Below are positions 1 to 9,708 of a stretch of 64,000 nt of DNA, one piece after another. Each line of letters begins with the position of its first letter. Positions within the stretch are counted from its first letter, which is position 1. Origin of the DNA: DATMTS01 sp035564555. GTDB taxonomy: Bacteria; Actinomycetota; Actinomycetes; Actinomycetales; Microbacteriaceae. Location: the NCBI GenBank assembly GCA_035564555.1, contig DATMTS010000002.1, positions 23,786 through 87,785 on the forward strand, read 5' to 3'. The position numbers and the translations under genes are program-made. The notes below the pieces were generated by a model. The model was not told the origin of the DNA, ran no database searches, and worked only from the letters and a program-made list of their open reading frames with translations.

Positions 1-1
1 G

Positions 2-1048
2 ACCCCGCAGGAGACGGACGAGTTGATGGCGATCATGCGACAGCTCAAGGAGCAGGGCACCGCCATCGTCTTCATCACCCATAAGCTGCGCGAGGTGCGC
101 GAGGTCGCCGACCGCATCACGGTCATCCGTCTCGGCAAGGTGGTCGGCGAGGCGCAGCCGACGGCGACCAACGCCGAGCTCGCCTCGCTGATGGTCGGCC
201 GGGCCGTCGAACTGACCGTGCACAAGGAGCCGGCGAAGCCCGGCAAGCCGGCGCTTGAAGTGCGTGACCTGAGGGTCATCGACCCGATCGGTCAGCTTGT
301 GGTCAACAACGTGAGCTTCCAGGTGCGCGAGGGCGAGGTGCTGGCCATCGCCGGGGTGCAGGGCAACGGCCAGACCGAGCTCACCGAGGCGCTGCTCGGG
401 CTCCAACCCAGGGTGACGGGACGCATCGAATTGCACGGCAAGTCCATCACCGGTGAGAGCGTGCGGCGCGTACTCGACGCGGGCGTCGGCTTCGTGCCGG
501 AGGACCGCAACGAAGACGGTCTCGTGGGGGCGTTCACCATCTCGGAGAACCTGATGCTCGATCGCTCGAGCGGCGCGCCGTTCGTCAGCGGCGCCAACCT
601 GCGGCTGGGCTACCTGCGGGAGTTCGCCGAACAGAAGGTGAAGGAGTTCGACGTGCGCACACAGAGCGTCGACGAACCGGTCGCCAACCTCTCCGGCGGC
701 AACCAGCAGAAGGTCGTGCTCGCGCGCGAGCTCAGCCGAGATCTGCGATTGCTGGTGGCGGCGCAGCCGACCCGCGGGCTCGATGTGGGGTCGATCGAAT
801 TCGTGCATACCCGGATCATCGAGACCCGGGATGCCGGCATCCCGGTGGTCGTCGTCTCCACCGAGCTCGACGAGGTGGTCGCGCTCGCCGATCGCATCGC
901 AGTGATGTATCGAGGCGGCATCGTGGGCGTGGTGCCGGGCGACACACCGCGTGAGGTGCTGGGACTGATGATGGCCGGCGAGCTGCCGGCCGGCTACCAG
1001 GATCCGGGCCCCGGCGCCGTCGGACGCGAAGGGAGCGTCGCGGCATGA
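2..1048 (+). CDS. ABC importer ATPase, C-terminal part (BMP/nucleoside-type, RbsA-like double ATPase)
   Basis: The gene runs off the left edge; the frame is open from base 2 and reads TPQETDEL, the stretch after Walker B in the first ATPase domain. The first-domain H-loop (ITHKL) is present. The second ATPase domain follows with a Walker A-like GVQGNGQTEL (bases 353-382) that lacks the catalytic Lys, a good signature LSGGNQQK, and a Walker B region ending in QPTRGLD. A degenerate second domain is normal for RbsA/YufO-type proteins with two fused ATPases. Two permeases and nucleoside-degrading enzymes follow directly, so the likely cargo is nucleosides. The stop overlaps the next start (ATGA). 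Substrate is inferred from context; the partner lipoprotein is not in the window. Confidence 0.93.
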   Translation, partial: TPQETDELMAIMRQLKEQGTAIVFITHKLREVREVADRITVIRLGKVVGEAQPTATNAELASLMVGRAVELTVHKEPAKPGKPALEVRDLRVIDPIGQLVVNNVSFQVREGEVLAIAGVQGNGQTELTEALLGLQPRVTGRIELHGKSITGESVRRVLDAGVGFVPEDRNEDGLVGAFTISENLMLDRSSGAPFVSGANLRLGYLREFAEQKVKEFDVRTQSVDEPVANLSGGNQQKVVLARELSRDLRLLVAAQPTRGLDVGSIEFVHTRIIETRDAGIPVVVVSTELDEVVALADRIAVMYRGGIVGVVPGDTPREVLGLMMAGELPAGYQDPGPGAVGREGSVAA

Positions 1049-2388
1049 GCGAGAGCGACACGAACGAGGCGCTCGGCGTACCCACCCAGCAGCCCGCTTC
1101 TGCACAGCCGCTGTCACCGAGCACGCAAGCGAGCCCGACGTCCTCGACGCCCGAACCGACGGCATCCGCACCCCAGCCGCCGTCCCGGTGGAACCTGGCG
1201 GCCCGCGAGATCATGGGCGGGGGTGCGATGATCTCGGTGCTCGCCGTTCTGCTCGCGCTCCTGGTCGGCGCGATCCTGATCGCGATCACCGATCCGGAGG
1301 TGCAGAGCACCGCGGGGTACTTCTTCGCCCGCCCCGCCGACATGCTCGGCGCGATCTGGAACGCGGTCGCCGGCGCGTATACCTCACTGTTCCAAGGGTC
1401 GGTCTACAACTTCGGGCGCCCCACGTTCCTGGCGGGCATCAGTCCTCTGATGGACACGCTGACCTTCGCTACGCCGCTGATCGCCGGCGGACTCGGGGTC
1501 GGGCTTGCGTTCCGCATCGGCATGTTCAACATCGGCGGCCAGGGCCAGATCCTGATGGCGGCAGCGGCCGCGGGGTGGGTGGGCTGGTCGTTCCACCTGC
1601 CGCCCGTGATCCATCTGATCGTCGCGATCCTGGCGGGCGTCGCCGGCGCAGCGGTCTGGGCCGGGATCGTGGGAGTGCTGAAGGCGCGCACGGGCGCGCA
1701 CGAGGTCATCGTGACGATCATGCTGAACTGGACGGCGTTCTACCTGATCGCCTACATGCTGCGCACTCCCGGTCTGCTGCAGGCGCCCGGCACCAGCAAC
1801 CCGAAGTCGCCGCCGCTGCTGCCGAACGCCATTCTGCCGCCGCTGTTCGGGCCGCGGTACTCCATCCACTGGGGCTTCATCCTGGTGATCGCCGCCACGA
1901 TCTTCGTGTGGTGGCTGCTGAACCGCTCGAACCTCGGCTTCCGGTTCCGCGCCGTCGGTGAGAACCCGAGCGCCGCACGCGTGGCCGGTATCAACGTGAA
2001 CAACATGTACGTGTACGGCATGCTGATCGCCGGGGCGCTGGTCGGTCTGGCCGGCATCTCGCTCGTGCTGGGCACCTCGACCTCCGGATTCGGCTCCGGT
2101 GTCGACGCAGGCATCGGCTTCGACGCGATAACCGTGGCACTGCTCGGCCGGTCGCGACCCTGGGGCATCTTCGGGGCGGGCCTGCTGTTCGGCGCCTTGA
2201 AGGCCGGTGGATATGTGATGCAGGCGGCCAACGACATCCCGATCGACATCGTGCTGATCGTGCAGTCGTTGATCGTGCTGTTCATCGCCGCGCCGCCGCT
2301 GGTACGAGCGATCTTCCGCCTGCCGACGCCAGGAACCGGCCCGCGCAGACCGCGCCCGATCGTCACGAAGGAGGTGGCCGCGAAATGA
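1045..2388 (+). CDS. ABC importer permease 1 (nucleoside/simple sugar, BPD_transp_2 family)
   Basis: A 447-residue integral membrane subunit of the importer begun by the preceding ATPase. The first 45 or so residues are a Pro/Ser/Thr-rich cytoplasmic extension, followed by a first membrane segment at about residues 60-80 and a family core. Visible family hallmarks are FRIGMFNIGGQGQ around residue 155, EVIVTIMLNW, and the GENPSAARVAGIN loop. It resembles the longer YufP-like permease of purine nucleoside importers. It starts with ATG overlapping the ATPase stop and its stop overlaps the start of permease 2, so the three genes are translationally coupled. Confidence 0.93.
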   Translation: MSESDTNEALGVPTQQPASAQPLSPSTQASPTSSTPEPTASAPQPPSRWNLAAREIMGGGAMISVLAVLLALLVGAILIAITDPEVQSTAGYFFARPADMLGAIWNAVAGAYTSLFQGSVYNFGRPTFLAGISPLMDTLTFATPLIAGGLGVGLAFRIGMFNIGGQGQILMAAAAAGWVGWSFHLPPVIHLIVAILAGVAGAAVWAGIVGVLKARTGAHEVIVTIMLNWTAFYLIAYMLRTPGLLQAPGTSNPKSPPLLPNAILPPLFGPRYSIHWGFILVIAATIFVWWLLNRSNLGFRFRAVGENPSAARVAGINVNNMYVYGMLIAGALVGLAGISLVLGTSTSGFGSGVDAGIGFDAITVALLGRSRPWGIFGAGLLFGALKAGGYVMQAANDIPIDIVLIVQSLIVLFIAAPPLVRAIFRLPTPGTGPRRPRPIVTKEVAAK

Positions 2389-3680
2389 GCACCACAGTGG
2401 AACACGGCATTCCTGATGCAGCGCCGATCGTCTTGGAGAAGACGGTGCTGAAGAGCTGGAAGGTGCCGATCGCGCTCGGCGCGTTCGCGGTCATCGCGAT
2501 CGTGCTCTTCCTCGTGCTGCACCGAGGCGGCACCACGACGTTCACCTTCTCCGGTTCCGGTACGGCTATGGCGTTGCCGAACCTTGTGGCGCCCACGACG
2601 GCGACGACCATCGTGCTGACCATCGTGCTGATCGTGCTCGCGATCATCAGCGCGATGCTCGTCGCCCGACGCGGGCGTGTGCCGCTCTGGTTCACGGGAG
2701 GGTACGCGCTGCTGTTCGTGATCGCGTTCCTCACCTGGGCGGCGGGCGGCGGCCACACCCTGCCGCTGCCCATCACAGGCCTGTTGATCGGCACGGTCGG
2801 GCTCAGCGTGCCGCTCGTGTTCGGCGCGCTGGGCGGCGTGATCGGGGAGCGCGCGGGCGTCGTCAACGTCGCGATCGAGGGTCAATTGCTCGCCGGCGCG
2901 TTCATGGCCGCGATGGTCGCCTCGATGACGCATTCGGTGTGGGCGGGCATGTTCGCCGCGGTGGTGGCGGGTGTGCTGGTCTCGTTCGTGCTCGGAGCAT
3001 TCGCGATCAAATACTTCGTCGACCAGGTGATCGTCGGCGTCGTGTTGAACGTGCTCGTGCTCGGGCTCACGAACTTCTTGTACAGCGAGGTGCTCGCGCG
3101 CAACGCGCCGCTGCTCAATCAGCCGCCGACACTGCCCAGACTGCCGATCCCGGGGCTCAGCGCCATCCCGATCCTCGGCCCGGTGCTGTTCGATCAGTCG
3201 ATCATCGTGTACTTCATGTACGTCGCGGTGTTCGCGGTGTGGTTCGCGCTCTTCCACACGCGCTGGGGTCTGCGGGTGCGCTCGGTCGGTGAGCATCCTC
3301 AGGCCGCGGACACGGTGGGCATCAACGTCGCTCGTACCCGGTTCTGGAACGTCGCACTCGCCGGTGCGATCGTCGGGCTCGGCGGCGCGTACTTCACGCT
3401 CGGCTCGGTCGGGCCGTTCTCGCAGAACATGACGGGCGGCCAGGGCTTCATCGCACTCGCCGCCGTGATCTTCGGCCGATGGGATCCGATCCGGGCGACG
3501 CTGGCCGCACTGCTGTTCGGATTCGCCACCAACCTGCAGAACGTGCTCGGCATCGCCGGTTCCCCCGTGCCGAGCGAGTTCATGCTCATGTTGCCCTACG
3601 TGGTGACGATCTTCGCGGTGGCCGGTCTCGTCGGCTACTCGCGCGCCCCAGCAGCCGACGGAAAGCCGTACATCAAATGA
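2385..3680 (+). CDS. ABC importer permease 2 (nucleoside/simple sugar)
   Basis: A 431-residue second permease of the same importer, resembling YufQ-type subunits. The N-terminus carries extra membrane segments (about residues 25-45 and 75-120). The core contains GLSVPLVFGALGGVIGERAG, VVNVAIEGQ and the GEHPQAADTVGIN loop that corresponds to GENPSAARVAGIN in permease 1. Its ATG overlaps the stop of permease 1, and its own stop overlaps the cdd start. Coupling a nucleoside-type importer directly to cytidine deaminase and thymidine phosphorylase supports uptake of nucleosides rather than sugars, although this is inference. Confidence 0.92.
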   Translation: MSTTVEHGIPDAAPIVLEKTVLKSWKVPIALGAFAVIAIVLFLVLHRGGTTTFTFSGSGTAMALPNLVAPTTATTIVLTIVLIVLAIISAMLVARRGRVPLWFTGGYALLFVIAFLTWAAGGGHTLPLPITGLLIGTVGLSVPLVFGALGGVIGERAGVVNVAIEGQLLAGAFMAAMVASMTHSVWAGMFAAVVAGVLVSFVLGAFAIKYFVDQVIVGVVLNVLVLGLTNFLYSEVLARNAPLLNQPPTLPRLPIPGLSAIPILGPVLFDQSIIVYFMYVAVFAVWFALFHTRWGLRVRSVGEHPQAADTVGINVARTRFWNVALAGAIVGLGGAYFTLGSVGPFSQNMTGGQGFIALAAVIFGRWDPIRATLAALLFGFATNLQNVLGIAGSPVPSEFMLMLPYVVTIFAVAGLVGYSRAPAADGKPYIK

Positions 3681-4121
3681 CCGACGATCATCCCGAACCC
3701 GGCACCGGCTCGTTCACCGTGCCTTTCAGCGGCGAGGTCGACTGGGGCGGCCTGCGTGAAGCGGCTGTTCAGGCCATGTCGCACGCCTACGTGCCGTACT
3801 CGCACTTCCCGGTCGGTGCGGCGGCGCTCGTCACCGATGGCCGCGTGGTCTCCGGCTGCAACGTCGAGAACGCCAGCTACGGAGTGACGCTGTGTGCCGA
3901 GTGCGGTCTCGTCTCCGCATTGCATCTGAGCGGCGGCGGCCAGCTCGTCGCGTTCATCTGCGTGAACGGCGACGGCGACATCCTGATGCCGTGCGGTCGC
4001 TGCCGTCAGCTGCTGCACGAGCACTCGGTGCCGGGGATGCTGCTGGAGACCGTGTCGGGCATCCGCACGATCGACGAGATCCTTCCGGATGCCTTCGGGC
4101 CCCGGCAGCTGGAGGACTTCC

Positions 4122-4129
<8 letters not shown>
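3677..4129 (+). CDS. cdd: Cytidine deaminase
   Basis: Converts cytidine and deoxycytidine to uridine and deoxyuridine in pyrimidine salvage. The 150-residue product has the zinc-site motif TLCAEC (Cys73, catalytic Glu75) and the second motif PCGRC (Cys106, Cys109), typical of the small homotetrameric enzyme. The N-terminal 20 residues are an extra tail. The start chosen is the ATG that overlaps the permease stop (ATGA); an upstream frame is open but lies inside the permease gene. The 3' end overlaps the start of deoA by 8 bases. Confidence 0.95.
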
Positions 4130-5447
<1,318 letters not shown>

Positions 5448-5458
5448 CGGCACCCGGC

Positions 5459-5486
5459 CGATCGGCACCCCGAGCAGTGCCGATCG
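5459..5486. other. 10-bp inverted repeat between deoA and add
   Basis: CGATCGGCAC at 5459-5468 is followed by an 8-base loop and its exact complement at 5477-5486. It lies 12 bases after the deoA stop and 37 bases before the add promoter. There is no T-run on either side, so it is at best a weak terminator or an operator. Confidence 0.45.
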
Positions 5487-5522
5487 ATCGCCGGAGGCAT
5501 CCTCTCAGCGTGCCTCGCCCGG

Positions 5523-5528
5523 TACGCT
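5523..5528 (+). promoter_or_regulatory. -10 box TACGCT for leaderless add transcript
   Basis: TACGCT fits the actinobacterial -10 pattern TANNNT and is followed by exactly 6 bases before the ATG of add, which places the transcription start on or next to the start codon. No Shine-Dalgarno sequence precedes the ATG, in agreement with a leaderless mRNA. Confidence 0.6.
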
Positions 5529-5534
5529 GAGGGC

Positions 5535-6653
5535 ATGAGCGCTGCGTCTGCCGAATACCTGACCACCGACGGCGTCGACATCGCCGAACTGCCCAAAGTG
5601 TCGTTGCACGACCACCTCGACGGCGGGCTTCGCCCGCAGACGATCATCGAACTCGCCGACGGAATCGGGCTCGAGTTGCCCGAGACGGATGCCGCCGCGC
5701 TCGGCACCTGGTTTCGGCAGCAGTCGAACTCGGGGTCGCTCGTCGAATACCTGAAGACCTTCGACGTGACGACAGCCGTCATGCAGACCGCGGACGGCCT
5801 GTCCAGGGTCGCGCGTGAGGCCGTCGTAGACCTGGCCGCAGACGGTGTCGTGTACGGGGAGCTGCGCTGGGCTCCCGAGCAGCACATCGCTCGCGGCCTG
5901 AGCCTGGACGACGCGGTCGAGGCGGTGCAGCAAGGCATCGAGGCGGGAATCGACGATGCGGCGACGGTAGGCCGCGACATCCGTATCGGTCAGCTGGTCA
6001 CGGCGATGCGGCATGCCGAGCGATCGCTCGAGATCGCCCAACTCGCCGTGCGGCATCGGGACCGCGGAGTCGTCGGCTTCGACATCGCCGGGGCGGAGGC
6101 CGGCTTCCCGGCATCCAACCATCGCACCGCGTTCGACTATCTCGCCGAGCAGTACTTTCCTGTCACCGTGCACGCCGGGGAGGCGGACGGGCTCTCCAGC
6201 ATCCGCAGCGCGCTGCTCGACGGTCGGGCACTGCGTCTCGGTCACGGAGTGCGGCTTGCCGAGGACATCGTCGTCGAGCGGCAGGACGACGAGAACACCT
6301 ACGTATCGCTGGGCAGACTCGCGCAGTGGGTCAAAGACCGCGAGATCGCCCTGGAGGCGAGCCCCTCGTCGAATCTGCAGACCGGGGCGATCGCGGCGTG
6401 GGGCGATGAACTGGTCGATCACCCCTTCGACCTGCTCTACCAGCTCGGATTCCGCGTGACGGTGAACACCGACAACCGGTTGATGAGCGGAACCTCGCTG
6501 AGCCGGGAACTCGCATTGCTGTCGGACGCCTTCGGCTACGACCTCGACGACTTCGAGGCATTCCAGTTGAACGCGGCGGCCGCGAGCTTCCTGCCGCTGG
6601 AGGAGCGAGACGACTTGGCAGACGTGATCGCCAGCGGATTCGACATCGCCTGA
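5535..6653 (+). CDS. add: Adenosine deaminase
   Basis: Hydrolytic deamination of adenosine/deoxyadenosine to inosine/deoxyinosine, feeding the purine nucleoside phosphorylase encoded at 9705-10535. The 372-residue TIM-barrel protein shows the metal-site motif SLHDHLDGG (His25, His27), the HAGEA motif, LGHGVRL, and the NTDN motif near the C-terminus; the last two replace the more usual LGHG/NTDD in the way common to actinobacterial enzymes. It has its own apparent leaderless promoter rather than reading through from deoA. Confidence 0.94.
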   Translation: MSAASAEYLTTDGVDIAELPKVSLHDHLDGGLRPQTIIELADGIGLELPETDAAALGTWFRQQSNSGSLVEYLKTFDVTTAVMQTADGLSRVAREAVVDLAADGVVYGELRWAPEQHIARGLSLDDAVEAVQQGIEAGIDDAATVGRDIRIGQLVTAMRHAERSLEIAQLAVRHRDRGVVGFDIAGAEAGFPASNHRTAFDYLAEQYFPVTVHAGEADGLSSIRSALLDGRALRLGHGVRLAEDIVVERQDDENTYVSLGRLAQWVKDREIALEASPSSNLQTGAIAAWGDELVDHPFDLLYQLGFRVTVNTDNRLMSGTSLSRELALLSDAFGYDLDDFEAFQLNAAAASFLPLEERDDLADVIASGFDIA

Positions 6654-6736
6654 GGCCCACTCGACCCGCTCGTACGCCTGGGGCGAACGTGCGCCGGAAG
6701 CCGCGGAAGCGGCGGCCGGATCTCAGGAACCGGCGA

Positions 6737-6742
6737 TACGCT
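6737..6742 (+). promoter_or_regulatory. -10 box TACGCT for leaderless PTS IIA transcript
   Basis: TACGCT followed by 6 bases (TGAGCC) and then the ATG at 6749. Same hexamer and spacing as in front of add; no Shine-Dalgarno sequence is present. Confidence 0.6.
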
Positions 6743-6748
6743 TGAGCC

Positions 6749-7240
6749 ATGCCGCTGCCGCCACTGTCCGAATCCGCCGTGGACCTCTCCGCGCGGGCGT
6801 CCGACTGGCGCGACGCGGTGCGACTGGCGGGCGCCGCATTGCGCCGAGCCGGTAAGACGCGTGACAGCTACACCGAACGCATGATCCAGGTGATCGACGA
6901 CTTCGGTGCATACATCGTGATCGCCCCGGGCCTCGCTCTGGTGCACGCCCGGCCCGGTCCGGATGTGCTCGCCGACGGTCTCTCCGTGGTCACCCTGGCC
7001 GACCCGGTGTCCTTCGGACATCCGCACAACGATCCGGTGCGGGTCGTCGTGGGTCTGGCCGTCGCCAATTCCGACGCGCACGTCACCTCCGTCGCGTCGC
7101 TCGCCAACATCTTCAACGATCCGGATTCCATTCCACAGCTGGCCGAGGCCGCCTCCGTCTCCGACGTGCGGCGCGTCTTCGGGCAACAGGATGAAGCGGC
7201 TCCGGCGGACGAGCCCGAAATGGAAGGGTCCCCTTCGTGA
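6749..7240 (+). CDS. PTS EIIA component, ascorbate/mannitol (EIIA-2) type
   Basis: A 163-residue phosphotransfer protein of the EIIA-2 superfamily, closest in appearance to UlaC/SgaA. The phosphorylated His is very likely His66 in GLALVHARPG; SYTERM at about residue 40 and the FGHPHNDPVRVVVGLA stretch are further family features. It would accept phosphate from HPr and pass it to EIIB. The next gene encodes the matching EIIB and overlaps it (GTGA), but no EIIC membrane permease is found nearby. Its role may therefore be transport with a remote EIIC, or regulation. Confidence 0.88.
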   Translation: MPLPPLSESAVDLSARASDWRDAVRLAGAALRRAGKTRDSYTERMIQVIDDFGAYIVIAPGLALVHARPGPDVLADGLSVVTLADPVSFGHPHNDPVRVVVGLAVANSDAHVTSVASLANIFNDPDSIPQLAEAASVSDVRRVFGQQDEAAPADEPEMEGSPS

Positions 7241-7509
7241 AGGTCGTCGCCATCTGCGGCGCCGGAGTCGGAACCTCGGCGATCCTCAAGGTGAACGCGG
7301 AGCGTGTTCTCGACCGCCTCGACATCGAGGCCGACGTGACGGCATCCGATGTGGCGGGCCTGGCGAGCGTCGCATCCGACGCGCAGGTGATCCTGACCTC
7401 GCCGGAGCTTCTGGATCGCATCGGCCCGACCAATGCCGACATCGTCGTGATCGAGAACTACTTCGATCTCGAAGAACTCGAGCGCAAGCTCGAGACCGCG
7501 CTCGGCTGA
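7237..7509 (+). CDS. PTS EIIB component, lactose/ascorbate-like
   Basis: A 90-residue EIIB with the phospho-cysteine loop CGAGVGTS at the extreme N-terminus (Cys7) and a Rossmann-like alternation of strands and helices. It would take phosphate from the preceding EIIA. The GTG start overlaps the EIIA stop. No EIIC follows; the next gene encodes an unrelated YCII protein. Confidence 0.9.
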   Translation: MKVVAICGAGVGTSAILKVNAERVLDRLDIEADVTASDVAGLASVASDAQVILTSPELLDRIGPTNADIVVIENYFDLEELERKLETALG

Positions 7510-7594
7510 GGTCACGGGCCCCTGCTCGAAAGCCGGTTGTCGAAATCCAGGCTCCTCATTCGACGTGGTGATGAGGACAGGAAAGGACAGCACG

Positions 7595-7948
7595 ATGCGA
7601 TTTCAGATTTTGATCTACAACAACTCCGACGCTGCGGATGCCTGGGAAGGCGAGATGGCCGCCGAGTTCGACAGCGCGCACGCCGCGGTGCAAGCCGAGC
7701 TGCGCGCCTCGGGTGAGCTCGTCGACTCGAACGAGCTGAGCACGACGCAGGCGAAGGTCGTGCGGCTGGGCGCGGGTGACGCGCCGGCCGTCACGGATGG
7801 CCCGTTCGCCGAGACCAAGGAGTGGGTCGGCGGGTACTACACGGTCGAGTGCGACAGCGTGGAACGTGCCGTGCAGATCGCGTCGCGCTTTCTCGAGGGC
7901 CGGTTCTCTCCGATCGAGGTGCGGCAGCTCGTGCACGCCGAGGGCTGA
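7595..7948 (+). CDS. YCII-related domain protein (DGPF family)
   Basis: A 117-residue protein with the YCII/DGPF hallmark TDGPFAETKEWVGGYY at about residues 68-84, preceded by a ferredoxin-like strand-helix pattern. Proteins of this type often accompany ECF sigma factors or act as small enzymes of unknown substrate; no sigma-factor gene lies beside this one. The start is ATG 7595, preceded by AAAGGA at 7582-7587 with a 7-base gap. Function unknown. Confidence 0.85.
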   Translation: MRFQILIYNNSDAADAWEGEMAAEFDSAHAAVQAELRASGELVDSNELSTTQAKVVRLGAGDAPAVTDGPFAETKEWVGGYYTVECDSVERAVQIASRFLEGRFSPIEVRQLVHAEG

Positions 7949-8019
7949 GGAGCGCTCCCGCGGCCGTTGTGCCGGCGCACGCACCCGGCTCCTCGGCTCG
8001 GGGAGAACCGCTCCCGCTG

Positions 8020-9708
8020 CTACACGCCGAGCAGCGCGCTCATTCCCTCGGCGAGATCACGCACGCGTGCGGTCGCCGAGGCGCGACGCTCGGCGAGTGT
8101 TCCTTCATCGCTGGAGGCGTCGATGTAGATCTTGAGCTTCGGCTCGGTGCCGCTGGGACGTACGATCACCCGTGATCCGTCGTCCAGGTGGATGCGCAGC
8201 ACGTCGCTGGGCGGGAGCGCTCCGAACCCGTCTTGCAGGTCGTCGATGCGTTCCACCCGGACCGCACCGACGGCGGCGGGCGGGTCCCGGCGCAGCCGCG
8301 CCATGGTGTCGCCGATCTCTCTCAGCTCTCGCACGCGTACCGAGATCTGATCCGAGGCGAAGTAACCGAACCGCTCCGCGAAGTCATCCAGTCGGTCGGC
8401 GACGGTGCGCCCCTCCGCATGCAGCCGGCAGGCCAGGGCGAGGAACGCGGCCGCGGCCGAGATGCCGTCTTTGTCTCGCACCGTCGCCGGGTTCACGAGG
8501 TAGCCCAAGGCCTCCTCGAACCCGAAGATCAACCCGGGAACCCGTGACACCCACTTGAAGCCGGTCAGCGTCTCGGCGAAGTCGAGGTGATGGGCGCGGG
8601 CGACGGCCGCCAGCGCCGGTGACGACACGATCGAGACCGCGAGCACCCCATCCGTTGCGGCTTCGGCCGCCGACCAGCCGAGCAAGGCGCCGACCTCGTT
8701 GCCGCTGAGCCGGCGGTACCCGCCCTCCGCCGCGGCATCCGGGATCGCCACCGCCAGCCGGTCCGCGTCGGGGTCGTTCGCGACGACCAGATCCGCACCC
8801 GCCGCTCGCGCCGTCGCGAACGCCAAGTCCATCGCGCCCGGCTCCTCCGGATTCGGGAACGAGACGGTGGGGAACGCGGCATCCGGTTCGATCTGTGCGG
8901 CAACGAGCGTCGGTGACGGCAGCCCCGCCGCTTCGAACACGCGCTTGGCCGTCTGCCACCCCACGCCGTGCATCGCCGTGTACGCGACCGTCGGCGCCGG
9001 CCCGTCGGCGGCAGGCGCACCCGCAACCGAAGCCGTGGCCGCCACGTACGCGTCGATGACCGATTCGTCGGCGAGCTCGAACTCGTCCGAGCGCGGCAGC
9101 AGGCGGATGTCGCCCTCGGACACCCGAAGGATCTCGGCGGAGATCTCGGCGTCGACGGGCGGCACGATCTGAGACCCTTGATCCGCGCCACCCAGATACA
9201 CCTTGTAGCCGTTGTCCCGAGGCGGGTTGTGACTGGCGGTCACCATCACGCCGGCCGTCGCATCGAGATGACGCACCGCGAACGCGAGCACCGGCGTCGG
9301 CAGCAGCCGCGGCAGCAGAACCGCTCGTACTCCCGCTCCCGCCATCAACTCGGCGGTGTCGCGGGCGAAAACATCGGAATTCGTGCGCCCGTCGTAACCG
9401 ATCACGACCGAGGGGCGATCCCCGGCAGAGCGGGCGAGGAGGTAGGAGGCGATGCCGGCGGCGGCCTGCGCGACGAGCACCCGGTTCATCCGGTTCGGTC
9501 CGGCGGCGAGTTCGCCGCGCAGCCCGGCGGTTCCGAACGCCAAACGCGTGTCGAAGCGGTCGTGCAGTGCGGCCAGCGATTCGCCGTCGCCTGACTGTGC
9601 GGCTTCGATCAGCCGGGTCAGCTCGGCCGTCGTGACCGGGTCCGGGTCTTGTGCCAGCCAGTCGCGTGCCGCGGCGAGCACCGCGTCGTCGTCGAGGGGC
9701 GCGTTCAC
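8020..9708 (-). CDS. Phosphohexomutase/phosphopentomutase (PGM2/PgcA-like alpha-D-phosphohexomutase)
   Basis: A 562-residue alpha-phosphohexomutase. It carries GTAGLRG near residue 59, the active-site phosphoserine motif TASHNPP (Ser159), the Mg-binding loop DPDADR (residues 312-317), the sugar-recognition loop GFEEALGYL (396-404) and the phosphate-binding RPSGTEPK near the C-terminus. GTAGLRG plus GFEEA...DKDG marks the PGM2/PgcA branch, whose animal member is a phosphopentomutase. Its GTG start overlaps the punA stop, so it is co-translated with purine nucleoside phosphorylase; moving phosphate from ribose-1-P to ribose-5-P is a natural role here. Equivalent to pmmB next to deoD in mycobacteria. 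Confidence 0.9.
   Translation of the reverse strand: MNAPLDDDAVLAAARDWLAQDPDPVTTAELTRLIEAAQSGDGESLAALHDRFDTRLAFGTAGLRGELAAGPNRMNRVLVAQAAAGIASYLLARSAGDRPSVVIGYDGRTNSDVFARDTAELMAGAGVRAVLLPRLLPTPVLAFAVRHLDATAGVMVTASHNPPRDNGYKVYLGGADQGSQIVPPVDAEISAEILRVSEGDIRLLPRSDEFELADESVIDAYVAATASVAGAPAADGPAPTVAYTAMHGVGWQTAKRVFEAAGLPSPTLVAAQIEPDAAFPTVSFPNPEEPGAMDLAFATARAAGADLVVANDPDADRLAVAIPDAAAEGGYRRLSGNEVGALLGWSAAEAATDGVLAVSIVSSPALAAVARAHHLDFAETLTGFKWVSRVPGLIFGFEEALGYLVNPATVRDKDGISAAAAFLALACRLHAEGRTVADRLDDFAERFGYFASDQISVRVRELREIGDTMARLRRDPPAAVGAVRVERIDDLQDGFGALPPSDVLRIHLDDGSRVIVRPSGTEPKLKIYIDASSDEGTLAERRASATARVRDLAEGMSALLGV

Noticed and set aside
353..382. Loss-of-function in the importer ATPase because Walker A lacks Lys
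   Set aside because: The second ATPase domain of RbsA/YufO-type double ATPases is normally degenerate, so this is not evidence for a pseudogene.
1752..3296. Long antisense frame across the two permease genes
   Set aside because: Its translation is rich in Arg, His and Asp, has no family motif, and runs opposite to clearly coding permeases; such frames arise from high GC at third codon positions.
8000..8014. GGGAG/CTCCC hairpin between the YCII gene and the mutase gene as a terminator
   Set aside because: Only 5 bp with no T-run in GC-rich DNA; such pairs are expected by chance.
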